NCBI RefSeq assembly: GCF_051401765.1 | Contig: NW_027480596.1 | Span: 1 to 64,000, forward strand | Reading direction: 5' to 3' | DNA: 64,000 bases | Source of the DNA: Calliopsis andreniformis | Taxonomy: Eukaryota; Arthropoda; Insecta; Hymenoptera; Andrenidae | Part shown: one piece after another, positions 1 through 11,559 of the stretch | Layout: each line of letters begins with the position of its first letter | How positions within the stretch are numbered: the stretch's first letter is position 1 | Notes under the pieces: model-generated | What the model was told of the DNA's origin: nothing | The model's input: only the letters and a program-made list of their open reading frames with translations | Databases searched by the model: none | Translations under genes and position numbers: made by a program

Positions 1-438
1 ATCCTCAGGCATCGATACTCAATCTGCAATACTCAATCCTCAACCGTCAGTCCTCATTCTCCATCCTCAATCATCAATCCTCAATCCTCAATCTTCAATC
101 CCCAATACACAATCTTCAATCCTCAATCCTCAATCCTCAATCCTCAATCCTCAATCCTCAGGCATCAGTACTCAATCTTCAATACTCAATCCTCAATCCT
201 CAATCCTCAATCCTCAATCCTCAACCCTCAATCCTCATTCCTCAAACCTCAATCCTCAAGCCTCAGTTCTCATACTCAATTCTCAATTCTCAATCCTCAA
301 TTCTCAATCCTCAATCTTCAATCCTCAATAATCAATCTCCAATTCTAGATCCTCAATCCACAATCTTCAATCCTTAATCCTCAATCTTCAATCCCAAATC
401 CCCAGTACTCAATCTTCAATCCTCAATGCTCAATAGAA

Positions 439-458
439 AATCCTGTATACTCAGGATT
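439..458 (+). other. Small inverted repeat (7-bp stem, 6-nt loop) in a decayed L copy
   Basis: AATCCTG (439-445) is followed by the loop TATACT and by CAGGATT (452-458), its exact reverse complement. The loop region overlaps the palindrome GTATAC. Alignment with intact landmarks (CAATAGAATATTCTG versus CAATAGAAAATCCTG) shows this is an L copy changed by a few substitutions, so the hairpin probably arose by chance. The same sequence is at 6,853-6,872. No function is suggested by context. Confidence 0.7.
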
Positions 459-1593
459 CTATACTCAAACATCAATTCTCAACCCTCAGACCTCATTCTC
501 AATCTTCAATCCTCAGTCCTCAATCCTCAATATTCAATCCTCAATACTCAATCTTCAATCCTCACCCCTCAATTCTCAATCCTCAATCCTCAATCCTCAG
601 TCATAAATCCTCAATCTTCAATACTCAATCGTCAATCCCCAGTCCTCAATCCTCATACCTCAATCCTCGTTCCTCAAACCTCAATCCTCAACCCTCAGTC
701 CTCATCCTCAATTCTCAATTCTCAATCCCCAATCCTCAATCTTCAATCCCCAATAATCAATCTCCAATACTAGATCCTCAATCCCAATCCTCAATCCTTA
801 ATCCCCAACCTTCAATCCTCAATCGCCAGTCCTCAATCTTCAATCCCTATGCCCAATCCTCAATCCTCAAGCCTCAGTCCTCAATCCTCAATCCTCAATC
901 CTCAATCCTCAATCCTCAATCCTCAATCTTCAATCCTCAACACTCAATCTTCAATCCTCAATCCTCAATCCTCAATCCTCAATCCTCATTCTTCAATCCT
1001 CAATACCCAATCCTCAATCTTCAATCCTCAATCCTCAATCCTCAATCCTAATTCCTCAATCCTCATTGTTCAATCCTCAATACCCAATCCTCAATTTCAA
1101 TCCTCAATCCTCAAACCTCATTTCTCAATCCTCAATCCTCAACCCTCAGCCCTTATCCTCCATCCTCAATCCTCAATCCTCAATCTTCAATCCTCAATTC
1201 TCAATCTTCAATCCTCGATCCTCAATCTTCAATCCTCGATCCTGAATCATCAATACTCAATCCTCAATCCTCAGGCATCAATACTCAATCTTCAATACTC
1301 AATCCTCAATCCTCAATCCTCAATCCTCAATCCTCAATCCTCAATCCTCAACCCTCAATCCTCATGCCTCAAACCTCAATCCTCAACCCTCAGTCCTCAT
1401 CCTCAATTCTCAATTCTCAATCCTCAATCCTCAATCCTCAATCTTCAATCCTCGATCCTCAAACCTCAATCCTCAACCGTCAGTCCTCGTCCTCAATCCT
1501 CAAACCTCAATCCTCAATCCTCAATATTCAATCTTCAATACTCAATCTTCTATCCTCAATGCTCTATCCTCAATCCCCAATCCTCAATCCTCA

Positions 1594-1725
1594 ATATTCA
1601 AGACACAAACCTCAGCCATCAATCCTCAATACTCAACCATCAATCCTCAATTCTCAATACTCAATAGAATATTCTGAATACTCATGGTTCAATACTCAAT
1701 CCTCAATATTCAATAATCAAATCTC
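1594..1725 (+). repeat. Landmark module L, first intact copy; defines the family
   Basis: L begins with ATATTCAAGACACAA, passes CTCAGCCATC and CAACCATC, reaches CAATAGAATATTCTGAATAC and ends near CAATAATCAAATCTC. Its core AGAATATTCT is a perfect 10-bp palindrome. Core starts in the window: 1666, 3741, 5755, 8082, 9420, 10220, 11084, 12293, 12648, 13826, 14092, 14433, 15408, 15770, 16906, 17506, 17847, 19674, 21866, 25144, 25353, 25778, 29986, 30662, 35969, 37703, 39785, 49328, 50080, 51663, 52415, 55440, 56361, 57427, 60276 and 63076. Copies at 3741, 5755 and 11084 have a broken palindrome. Decayed relatives lie near 434, 6848, 18608 and 47631. The core matches the two-pentamer heat-shock-element form AGAAnnTTCT, but binding is only a possibility. 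Confidence 0.93.
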
Positions 1726-2125
1726 AATCCTCCACCTTAAATCCTCAATACTCAATTTCAATCCTCAATCCTCAGTTCTCAATCCCCAATACTCAATCCT
1801 CAATCGCCAATCCTCAATCCCCAATCGTCAATCTTCAATCCTCAACCTCAATCCTCAAACCTCAATCCTCAATCCACAATCCTCAATCCTCAATCGTCAA
1901 TCCTCAATCCTCAATATACAATCTGCAATCCTCAATCCTCAATCCTCAATCCTCAATCCTCATTCTTCAATCCTCAATACCCAATCCTCAATCTTCAATC
2001 CTCAATCCTCAGCTCTCAATCCTCAATCCTCAATCGTCAATCCTCAATCCCCAATCATCAATCCTCAATAATCAATCTCCAAACCTAGGTCCTCAATCCG
2101 CAATCCTCAATCCTCAATCCTCAAT

Positions 2126-2890
2126 CCTCATTCTTCAATCCTCAATACCCAATCCTTAATCTTCAATCCTCAATCTTCAGTCCTCAATACTCAATTTCAA
2201 TCCTCAATCCTCAATTCTCAATCCCGAATACTCAATCCTCAATCGTCAATCCTCAATCCCCAATCCTCAATCTTCAATCCTCAACCTAAATCCTCAATCC
2301 TCAATCCTCAATCCTCAATATTCAATCCTCAATACTCAATCTTCAATCCTCAATCCTCAATCCTCAATCCTCAATCCTCAATCCTCATTCTTCAATCCTC
2401 AATCCTGAATCCTCAATCCTCAATCCTCAATCCTCAATCCTCAATCCCCAATTCCCAAACCTCAATCCTCAACCCTCAGCCCTCATCCTCAATTCTCAAT
2501 TCTTAATCCTCAATACCCAATCCCCAATTTGAATCCTCAATCCTCAATCCTCATTTCTCAATCCTCAATCCTCAACCCTCAGCCCTCATCCTCCATCCTC
2601 AATCCTCAATCCTCAATCCTCAATCCTCAATCTTCAATCCTCAATTCTCAATATTCAATCCTCGATCATCCATCATCAATCCTCAATCCTCTATCCTCAG
2701 GCATCAATACTCAGTCTTCAATGCTCAATCCTCAATCCTCAATCCTCATTCCCCAACCCTCAATCCTCATTCCTCAAACCTCAATCCTCAACCCTCAGAC
2801 CTCATACTCAATTCTCAATTCTCAATTCTCAATCCTCAATCCTCAATCCTCAATCTTCAATCCTCAATAATCAATCTCCAATCCTCAATC
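2126..2890 (+). repeat. Dispersed duplicate of 20,551-21,315
   Basis: About 765 bp here match 20,551-21,315 at a constant offset of 18,425 bp, checked at several markers (CCTCATTCTTC, CTAAATCC, AATATTC, CCCAATTTGAATCC). I noticed one substitution near 2,537-2,542 (CAATCC here, CATTCC there). The segment includes landmark D: AATTCCCAAACC near 2,450 and GATCATCCATCATC near 2,663. The other D copies all lie between 20.8 and 39.1 kb, so this one appears to be an outlier moved or copied over 18 kb. Confidence 0.88.
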
Positions 2891-3537
2891 CTAAATCCTC
2901 AACCCTCAACCCTCAATCCTCATTCCTCAAACATCAGTCCTCAACCCTCAGTCCTCATCCTCAATTCTCAATTCTCAATCCTCAATCTTCAATTCTCAAT
3001 CTTCAATCCTCAATAATCAACCTCCAATCCTAGATCCTCAATCACCAATCTTCAATCCTTAATCCTCAATCTTCAATCCTTAATTCTTAATCTTCAATCT
3101 TCAATCCTCAATACTCAATCTTCAATACTCAATCCTCAGTCCTCAATCCTCAATCCTTAATCCTCAATCGTCAATCTTCAATCCTCAATACTCAATCTTC
3201 AATCCTCAATCCTCGATCCTCAATCCTCAATCCTCACTCTTCAATACTCAATACCCAATCCTCAATCTTCAATCCTCAATCCTCAATCCTCAATTCTCAA
3301 TCCTCAATCCTCAGTCCTCTGTCCTCAATCCTCAATCCTCAACCCTCAGCCCTCATCCTCCATCCTCAATCCTCAATCATCAATCCTCAATCTTATATCC
3401 TCAATATTCAATCTTCAATCCTCAATCCTCAATCCTCAATCCTCAATCCTCAATCCTTAGTGATCAATACTCAATCTTCAATACTCAATCCTCAATCCTC
3501 AATCCTCAATCCTCAATCCTCAATCCTCAATCCTCAA
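2890..3537 (+). repeat. Dispersed duplicate of 11,560-12,207
   Basis: About 650 bp match 11,560-12,207 at a constant 8,670-bp offset from CTAAATCCTC (2,891) to the T marker (3,391) and TTAGTGATC (about 3,457). One difference was seen near 3,127 (TACTC here, TCCTC there). It holds module T, TCTTATATCC at 3,391, also found at 12,061, 28,368, 33,056 and 46,854. It directly abuts the preceding 18.4-kb-distant duplicate, so two unrelated copy events meet near 2,890. Confidence 0.88.
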
Positions 3538-4600
3538 ACCTCTATCCTCAACCGTCAGTCCTCGTCCTCAATCCTCAAACCTCAATCCTCAATCCTCAAT
3601 ATTCAATCATCAATACTCAATCTCCTATCCTCAATGCTCTATCCTCAATCCTCAATCCTCAATCCTCAATATGCAAGACACAACCCTCAGCCATCAATCC
3701 TCAATACTCAACCATCAATCCTCAATTCTCAATACTCAATAGAATATTCCGAATACTCATGGTTCAATACTCAATCCACAATATTCAATAAACAAATCTC
3801 AATCCTCAATCCTCATTCTTCAAATCTCAATGCCCAATCCTCAATCTTCAATCCTCAATCCTCAATCCTCAATTCTCGACCCTCAATCCTTAACCCTCAG
3901 ACCTCAAACATCAATATTCAACCCTCAGTTCTCGTCCTCAATCCACAACACTCAATCCTCAGTCCTCAATATTCAATCATCAATATTCAATCTTCAATCC
4001 TCAATACTCAATCCTCAATCCACAATTCTGAATCCTCAATCTTCAATCCTCAATCCTCAATCCTCAATCCTCAGTCCTCAGTCCTCAGTCCTCAGTCCTC
4101 AAACCGTAATCCTCAACCCTCAGCCCTCATTCTCCATCCTCAATCCTCAATCCTCAATCCTCAATCTTCAATCCTCAATTCTCAATCTTCAATCCTCGAT
4201 CCTGAATCATCAATACTCAATCCTCAATCCTCAGGCATCAATACTCAATCTGCAATACTCAATCCTCAACCGTCAGTCCTCATTCTCCATCCTCAATCCT
4301 CAATCCTCAATCCTCAATCTTCAATCCCCAATACTCAATCTTCAATCCTCAATCCTCAACCCTCAATCCTCAATCCTCAATCCTCAGGCACCAGTACTCA
4401 ATCTTCAATACTCAATCCTCAATCCTCAATCCTCAATCCTCAATCCTCAACCCTCAATCCTCATTCCTCAAACCTCAATCCTCAACCCTCAGTTCTCATA
4501 CTCAATTCTCAATTCTCAATCCTCAATTCTCAATCCTCAATCTTCAATCCTCAATAATCAATCTCCAATACTAGATCCTCAATCCCCAATCCTCAATCCT
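3537..4600 (+). repeat. 2.0-2.2 kb duplication, first copy
   Basis: This matches 5,551-6,790. The offset is 2,014 bp from AACCTCTATCC (3,537) through the L core (3,741) and CAATGCCCAATCC (3,830), then 2,188 bp from AAACCG (4,101) onward, because the second copy has about 174 extra bp. It contains an N module near 3,900 and four tandem CAGTCCT units at 4,072-4,099. Confidence 0.88.
4072..4099 (+). repeat. Local run of the G-containing variant CAGTCCT (four units)
   Basis: Four consecutive CAGTCCT units replace the usual CAATCCT. The matching copy at 6,253-6,287 has five units and the one at 63,747-63,770 about three and a half before it breaks into a different string. This looks like local slippage-type expansion of a single variant heptamer. 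Confidence 0.9.
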
Positions 4601-4646
4601 TAATCCTCAACCTTCAATCCTCAATCGCCTGTCCTCAATCTTCAAT

Positions 4647-5030
4647 CCTCTATGCTCAATCCTCAATCCTCAAGCCTCAGTCGTCAATCCTCAATCCTCA
4701 ATCCTCAATCCTCAATCCTCAATCCTGAATCTTCAATCCTCAAGACTCAATCTTCAATCCTCAATCCTCAATCCTCAATCCTCAATCCTCATTCTTCAAT
4801 CCTCAATACCCAATCCTCAATCTTCAATCCTCAATCCTCAATCCTCAATCCTAATTCCTCAATCCTCATTGTTCAATCCTCAATACCCAATCCTCAATTT
4901 CAATCCTCAATCCTCAAACCTCATTTCTCAATCCTCAATCCTCAACCCTCAGCCCTTATCCTCCATCCTCAATCCTCAATCCTCAATCTTCAATCCTCAA
5001 TTCTCAATCTTCAATCCTCGATCCACAACC
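4647..5030 (+). repeat. Third copy of the CTATGCyCAATCC segment
   Basis: This roughly 380-bp stretch resembles 845-1,230 and 7,262-7,650, starting at CTATGCTCAATCC and running through CCTAATTCC and CCTCATTGTTC. Differences include TATGCTC for TATGCCC, CAGTCGTC for CAGTCCTC and AAGACTC for AACACTC, so it is more diverged from the other two than they are from each other. Confidence 0.8.
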
Positions 5031-5550
5031 CTCAATCCTCAATCCTCAATCATCAATCATCAATATTCAATCTTCAGTCCTCAATTCTCAATCCTCAATC
5101 CTCAATGTTCAATCCTCAATACTCAATCTTCAATCCTCAATCCTCAATCCTCAATCCTCAATCCTCATTCTTCAATCCTCAACACCCAATCCTCAATCGT
5201 CAATCCTCAACCTCAATCCTCAATTCTCAATCCTCAATCCTCAATGTTCAATCCTCAATACTCAATCTTCAATCCTCAATCCTCAATCCTCAATCCTCAA
5301 TCCTCATTCTTCAATCCTCAACACCCAATCCTCAATCTTCAATCCTCAACCTCAATCCTCAATACTCAATCCTCAATCCTCAATACTCAATCTGCAATCG
5401 TCAATCCTCAATCCTCAATCCTCAATCCTCAAACTTCAATCCTCAATACCCACTCCTCAATCTTCAATCCTCAATCGTCAATCCTCAATCCTCAATCCTC
5501 AATCCTCAATCCTCAATCCCCAGTCCTCAATCCACAATCCTCAATCCTCA

Positions 5551-6790
5551 AACCTCTATCCTCAACCGTCAGTCCTCGTCCTCAATCCTCAAACCTCAAT
5601 CCTCAATCCTCAATATTCAATCATCAATACTCAATCTCCTATCCTCAATGCTCTATCCTCAATCCTCAGTCCTCAATCCTCAATATTCAAGACACAACCC
5701 TCAGCCATCAATCCTCAATACTCAACCATCAATCCTCAATTCTCAATACTCAATAGAATACTACGAATACTCATGGTTCAATACTCAATCCACAATATTC
5801 AATAAACAAATCTCAATCCTCAATCCTCATTCTTCAAATCTCAATGCCCAATCCTCAATCTTCAATCCTCAATCCTCAATCCTCAATTCTCGACCCTCGA
5901 TCCTTAACCCTCAGACCTCAAACATCAATATTCAACCCTCAGTTCTCGTCCTCAATCCACAACCCTCAAACCTCAGTCCTCAATATTCAATCATCAATAT
6001 TCAATCTTCAATCCTCAATACTCAATCCTCAATCCACAATTCTGAATCCTCAATCTTCAATCCTCAATCCTCAATCCTCAATACTCAATCCTCAAACTTC
6101 AATCCTCAATACCCACTCCTCAATCTTCAATCCTCAATCCTCAATCCTCAATCCTCAATCCTAATTCCTCAATCCTCATTCTTCAATCATCAATACCAAA
6201 TCCTCAATTTCAATCCTCAATCCTCACTACTCAATTCTCAATCCTCAATCCTCAGTCCTCAGTCCTCAGTCCTCAGTCCTCAGTCCTCAAACCGTAATCC
6301 TCAACCCTCAGCCCTCATTCTCCATCCTCAATCCTCAATCCTCAATCCTCAATCTTCAATCCTCAATTCTCAATCTTCAATCCTCGATCCTGAATCATCA
6401 ATACTCAATCCTCAATCCTCAGGCATCGATACTCAATCTGCAATACTCAATCCTCAACCGTCAGTCCTCATTCTCCATCCTCAATCATCAATCCTCAATC
6501 CTCAATCTTCAATCCCCAATACACAATCTTCAATCCTCAATCCTCAATCCTCAATCCTCAATCCTCAATCCTCAGGCATCAGTACTCAATCTTCAATACT
6601 CAATCCTCAATCCTCAATCCTCAATCCTCAATCCTCAACCCTCAATCCTCATTCCTCAAACCTCAATCCTCAAGCCTCAGTTCTCATACTCAATTCTCAA
6701 TTCTCAATCCTCAATTCTCAATCCTCAATCTTCAATCCTCAATAATCAATCTCCAATTCTAGATCCTCAATCCACAATCTTCAATCCTTA
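5551..6790 (+). repeat. 2.0-2.2 kb duplication, second copy, with about 174 extra bp
   Basis: This is the partner of 3,537-4,600. The extra bases lie between about 6,080 and 6,250, including CCTAATTCC and a TTCAATCATC string. Its L core at 5,755 is damaged (AGAATACTAC), losing the palindrome. Five tandem CAGTCCT units are at 6,253-6,287. The right part overlaps the start of the right-hand copy of the 6.4-kb duplication, so the 2-kb event may predate the 6.4-kb one. Confidence 0.87.
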
Positions 6791-8273
6791 ATCCTCAATC
6801 TTCAATCCCAAATCCCCAGTACTCAATCTTCAATCCTCAATGCTCAATAGAAAATCCTGTATACTCAGGATTCTATACTCAAACATCAATTCTCAACCCT
6901 CAGACCTCATTCTCAATCTTCAATCCTCAGTCCTCAATCCTCAATATTCAATCCTCAATACTCAATCTTCAATCCTCACCCCTCAATTCTCAATCCTCAA
7001 TCCTCAATCCTCAGTCATAAATCCTCAATCTTCAATACTCAATCGTCAATCCCCAGTCCTCAATCCTCATACCTCAATCCTCGTTCCTCAAACCTCAATC
7101 CTCAACCCTCAGTCCTCATCCTCAATTCTCAATTCTCAATCCCCAATCCTCAATCTTCAATCCCCAATAATCAATCTCCAATACTAGATCCTCAATCCCC
7201 AATCCTCAATCCTTAATCCCCAACCTTCAATCCTCAATCGCCAGTCCTCAATCTTCAATCCCCTATGCCCAATCCTCAATCCTCAAGCCTCAGTCCTCAA
7301 TCCTCAATCCTCAATCCTCAATCCTCAATCCTCAATCCTCAATCTTCAATCCTCAACACTCAATCTTCAATCCTCAATCCTCAATCCTCAATCCTCAATC
7401 CTCATTCTTCAATCCTCAATACCCAATCCTCAATCTTCAATCCTCAATCCTCAATCCTCAATCCTAATTCCTCAATCCTCATTGTTCAATCCTCAATACC
7501 CAATCCTCAATTTCAATCCTCAATCCTCAAACCTCATTTCTCAATCCTCAATCCTCAACCCTCAGCCCTTATCCTCCATCCTCAATCCTCAATCCTCAAT
7601 CTTCAATCCTCAATTCTCAATCTTCAATCCTCGATCCTCAATCTTCAATCCTCGATCCTGAATCATCAATACTCAATCCTCAATCCTCAGGCATCAATAC
7701 TCAATCTTCAATACTCAATCCTCAATCCTCAATCCTCAATCCTCAATCCTCAATCCTCAATCCTCAACCCTCAATCCTCATGCCTCAAACCTCAATCCTC
7801 AACCCTCAGTCCTCATCCTCAATTCTCAATTCTCAATCCTCAATCCTCAATCCTCAATCTTCAATCCTCGATCCTCAAACCTCAATCCTCAACCGTCAGT
7901 CCTCGTCCTCAATCCTCAAACCTCAATCCTCAATCCTCAATATTCAATCTTCAATACTCAATCTTCTATCCTCAATGCTCTATCCTCAATCCCCAATCCT
8001 CAATCCTCAATATTCAAGACACAAACCTCAGCCATCAATCCTCAATACTCAACCATCAATCCTCAATTCTCAATACTCAATAGAATATTCTGAATACTCA
8101 TGGTTCAATACTCAATCCTCAATATTCAATAATCAAATCTCAATCCTCCACCTTAAATCCTCAATACTCAATTTCAATCCTCAATCCTCAGTTCTCAATC
8201 CCCAATACTCAATCCTCAATCGCCAATCCTCAATCCCCAATCGTCAATCTTCAATCCTCAACCTCAATCCTCA
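6415..8273 (+). repeat. 6.4-kb tandem duplication, right copy
   Basis: This is the partner of 1-1,857, identical except for two single-C length differences (ATCCCCAATCC near 7,198 and CCCCTATGCCC near 7,261). The decayed L with its hairpin is at 6,848-6,890 and an intact L core is at 8,082. From 8,274 the sequence continues into different heptamer variants until about 8,900. Confidence 0.92.
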
Positions 8274-8989
8274 ATCCTCAATCCTCAATCCTCAATCTTC
8301 AATCATCAATATTCAATCTTCAATCCTCAATCCTCAATCCTCAACCCTCAATCCTCAATCCTCAGGCATCAATACTCAATCTTCAGTACTCAATCCTCAA
8401 TCCTCAATCCTCAATCCCCAATACTCAATCCTCAATCGTCAATCCTCAATCCCTAATCCTCAATCTTCAATCCTCGACCTCAATCCTCAATCCTCAATCC
8501 TCAATCCTCGATCTTCAATCATCAATATTCAATCTTCAATCCTCAATCCTCAATCCTCAATACTCAATCTGCAATCCTCAATCCTCAATCCTCAATCCTC
8601 AATACTCATTCTACAATCCTCAATACCCAATCCTCAATCTTCAATCCTCAATCCTCAACTCTCAATCCTCAATCCTCTATCGTCAGACCTCACACATCAA
8701 TACTCAACCCTCAGCCCTCGTCCTCAATCCACAACCCTCAATCCTCAATCCTCAATCATCAATCATCAATATTCAATCTTCAGTCCTCAATCCGCAATCC
8801 TCAATCATCAATCCTCAATCCTCAATATTCAATCCGAAATACCCAATCCTCAATCTTCAATCCTCAATCCTCAATCCTCAATCCTCAGCCCTCAATACTC
8901 AATCCTCAATTCTCAGTTCTGAAACCTCAATCCTGAATCCACAATCCTCAATCTTCAATCCTCAATCATCAGTCCTCAATTCTCAATCC
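8274..8989 (+). repeat. Heptamer array between larger duplications
   Basis: No intact L occurs here. It carries an N module of the CACACATC subtype near 8,690, a mark shared with copies at about 13,093, 14,866, 16,207, 18,281, 48,932, 51,267 and 55,970. CCGAAATACCC near 8,843 is shared with the 13.2, 16.3, 49.1, 51.4 and 56.1 kb blocks. I see nothing non-repetitive. Confidence 0.8.
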
Positions 8990-10090
8990 TCAATCATCAG
9001 TCCTCATCCTCAATTCTCAATTCTCAATCCTCAATCCTCAATCCTCAATCTTCAATCCTCAATAATCAATCTCCAATCCTAGATCCTCAATCCCCAATCT
9101 TCAAACCTTAATACTCAATCTTCAATCCTCAATCCCCAGTCATCAATCTTCAATCCTCAATGCTCAATCCTCAATCCTCAATCCTCTGTCCTCAATCCAC
9201 AATCCTCAACCCTCAAACCTCAATCCTCAACCGTCAGTCCTCGTCCTCAATCCTCAAACCTCAATCCTCGATCCTCAATATTCAGTCATCAATACTCAAT
9301 CTTCAATCCTCAATGTTCTATCCTCAATCCTCAATCCTCAATCCTCAATATTCAAGACACAACCCTCAGCCATCAATCCTCAATACTCAACCATCAATCC
9401 TCAATTCTCAATACTCAATAGAATATTCTGAATACTCATGGTTCAATACTCAATCCACAGTATTCAATAATCAAATCTCAATCCTCAATCTTCAGTCCTC
9501 AATACTCAATTTCAATCCTCAATCCTCAATTCTCAATCCCGAATACTCAACCCTCAATCGTCAATCCTCAATCCCCAATCCTCAGTCTTCAATCCTCAAC
9601 CTCAACCCTCAATCCACAATCCTCAATCCTCAATATTCAATCCTCAATACTCAATCTTCAATCCTCAATCCTCAATCCTCAATCCTCAATCCTCAATCCT
9701 CATTCTTCAATCCTCAATACCCAATCCTCAATCTTCAATCCTCAATCCTCAATCCTCAATCCTAATTCGTCAATCCTCATTCTTCAATCCTCAAGACCCA
9801 ATCCTCAATTTCAATCCTCAATCCTCAAACCTCATTTCTCAATCCTCAATCCTCAACCCTCAGCCCTCACCCTCCATCCTCAATCCTCAATCCTCAATCC
9901 TCAATCTTCAATCCTCAATTCTCAATCTTCAATCCTCTATCCTCAATCATCAATCCTCAATCCTCAATCCTCAGGCATCAATACTCAATCTTCAATGCTC
10001 AATCCTCAATCCTCAATCCTCAATCCTCATTCCCCAACCCTCAATCCTCATTCCTCAAACCTCAATCCTCAACCCTCAGTCCTCATACTC
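8990..10090 (+). repeat. 1.1-kb duplicate of 19,244-20,344
   Basis: This matches 19,244-20,344 at a constant 10,254-bp offset, checked at CAATGCTCAATCC (9,160), the L core (9,420) and CAGGCATCAATAC (9,972). A few substitutions separate the copies, for example AAGACCC near 9,793 against AATACTC. It includes the L-flanking strings GTCAGTCCTCGTCCTC and AATCCCGAATAC. A related 600-bp part is also present at 16,646-17,160. Confidence 0.88.
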
Positions 10091-11559
10091 AATCCTCAAT
10101 CTTCAATCCTCAATCCTCAATCCTCAATCCTCAATTCTCAATCCTCAATCTTCAATCCTCAATCCTCAATCCTCAATACTCAATCCTCAATCTTCAATCC
10201 TCAATTCTCAACACTCAATAGAATATTCTGAATACTCCCGTTTCAATACTCAGTCCACAATGTTCAATAATCAAATCTCAATCCTCAATCTTCAATCCTC
10301 AATACTCAATTTCAATCCTCAATCCTCAATCCTCAATCCCCAATACTCAATCCTCAATCGTCAGTCCTCAATCCCCAATCCTCAATCTTCAATCCTCAAC
10401 CTCAATCCTCAATCGTCAATCCTCAATCCTCAATCTTCAATCCTCAATCCTCAATCCTCAATCCTCAATCCTCAATCCTCAATCCTCAATCCTCAATCCT
10501 CAATACTCAATCTGTAATCCTCAATCCTCAATCCTCAATCCTCAATCCTCATTCTTCAATCCTCAATACCCAATCCTCAATCTTCAATCCTCAATCATCA
10601 GGCCTCAATTCTCAATCCTCAATCCTCAGTCCTGATTCCTCAAACCTCAATCCTCAACCCTCTGTCCTCATCCTCAATTATCAACTCTCAATCCTCAATC
10701 CTCAATCCTCAATCTTCAATCCTCAATAATCAATCTCCAATCCTAGATCCTCAATCCCCAATCTTCAATCCTTAATAATCAATCTTCAATCCTCAGTCCC
10801 CAGTCATCAATCTTCAATCCTCAATGCTCAATCCTCAATCGTCAATCCTCAGTCCTCAATCCACAATCCTCAATCCTCAAAACTCAATCCTCAACCGTCA
10901 GTCCTCGTCCTCAATCCTCAAACCTCAATCCTCAATCCTCAATATTCAATCATCAACACTCAATCTTCAATCCTCAGTGCTCTATACTCAATCCTCAATC
11001 CTCAATGCTTAATATTCAAGACACAACCCTCAGCCATCAATCCTCAATACTCAACCATCAATCATCAATTCTCAATACTCAATACAATATTCTGAATACT
11101 CATGGTTCAATACTCAATCTACAATATTCAATAATCAAATCTCAATCCTCAACCTTCAATCCTCAATCCTCAATCCTCAATCCTCAATCCTCAATCTTCA
11201 ATCCTCAATCCTCAATCCTCAATCCTCAATCCTCAATCTTCAATCCTCAATACTCAATCTTCAATCCCCAATCCTCAATTCTCAATCCTCAATCCTCAAT
11301 CCTCAATGTTCAATCCTCAATACTCAATCTTCAATCCTCAATCCTGAATCCTCAATCCTCAATCCTCTTTCTTCAATCCTCAATACCCAATCCTCAATCT
11401 TCAATCCTCAATCCTCAACCCTCAATCCTCAATCCTCAATCCTCAGACATCAATTCTCAATCCTCAATCTTCAGTCCTCAATCCTCAATCCTCAATCCCC
11501 AATCCTCTATCCTCAGGCATCAATACTCAATCTTCAATACTCAATCCTCAATCCTCAAT
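10091..11559 (+). repeat. Heptamer array with two L copies of different subtype
   Basis: The L core at 10,220 is of the CCCGT subtype: GAATACTCCCGTTTC instead of GAATACTCATGG, with CAACACTC before it and no ATTCAAGACAC head. The L core at 11,084 has ACAATATTCT, breaking the palindrome. Between 10,430 and 10,500 there is one of the purest runs of canonical heptamers. I see no gene. Confidence 0.82.

Larger units (their letters stand above)
1..1857 (+). repeat. 6.4-kb tandem duplication, left copy (truncated by window start)
   Basis: This segment recurs at 6,415-8,273. The offset is 6,414 bp up to about 780, then 6,416 bp after two single-C differences near 785 and 846. I saw no substitutions in the stretches compared. 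The match ends near 1,857, where this copy reads TCCTCAAAC and the other TCCTCAATC. It contains a decayed landmark L near 434, an intact L at 1,594-1,725, and the run CTATGCCCAATCC near 846. The left end of the unit lies outside the window. Confidence 0.92.

Noticed and set aside
1660..1690. AATAGAATATTCTGAATA as a TATA-type promoter
   Set aside because: A/T-rich only over a few bases, no downstream gene or start signal, and the same string occurs throughout the satellite.
426..2071. Identical predicted proteins repeated at 426-773/6840-7187 and 849-1667/7265-8083 as a conserved gene family
   Set aside because: The identity comes from the recent 6.4-kb DNA duplication, which includes non-open sequence equally well conserved.
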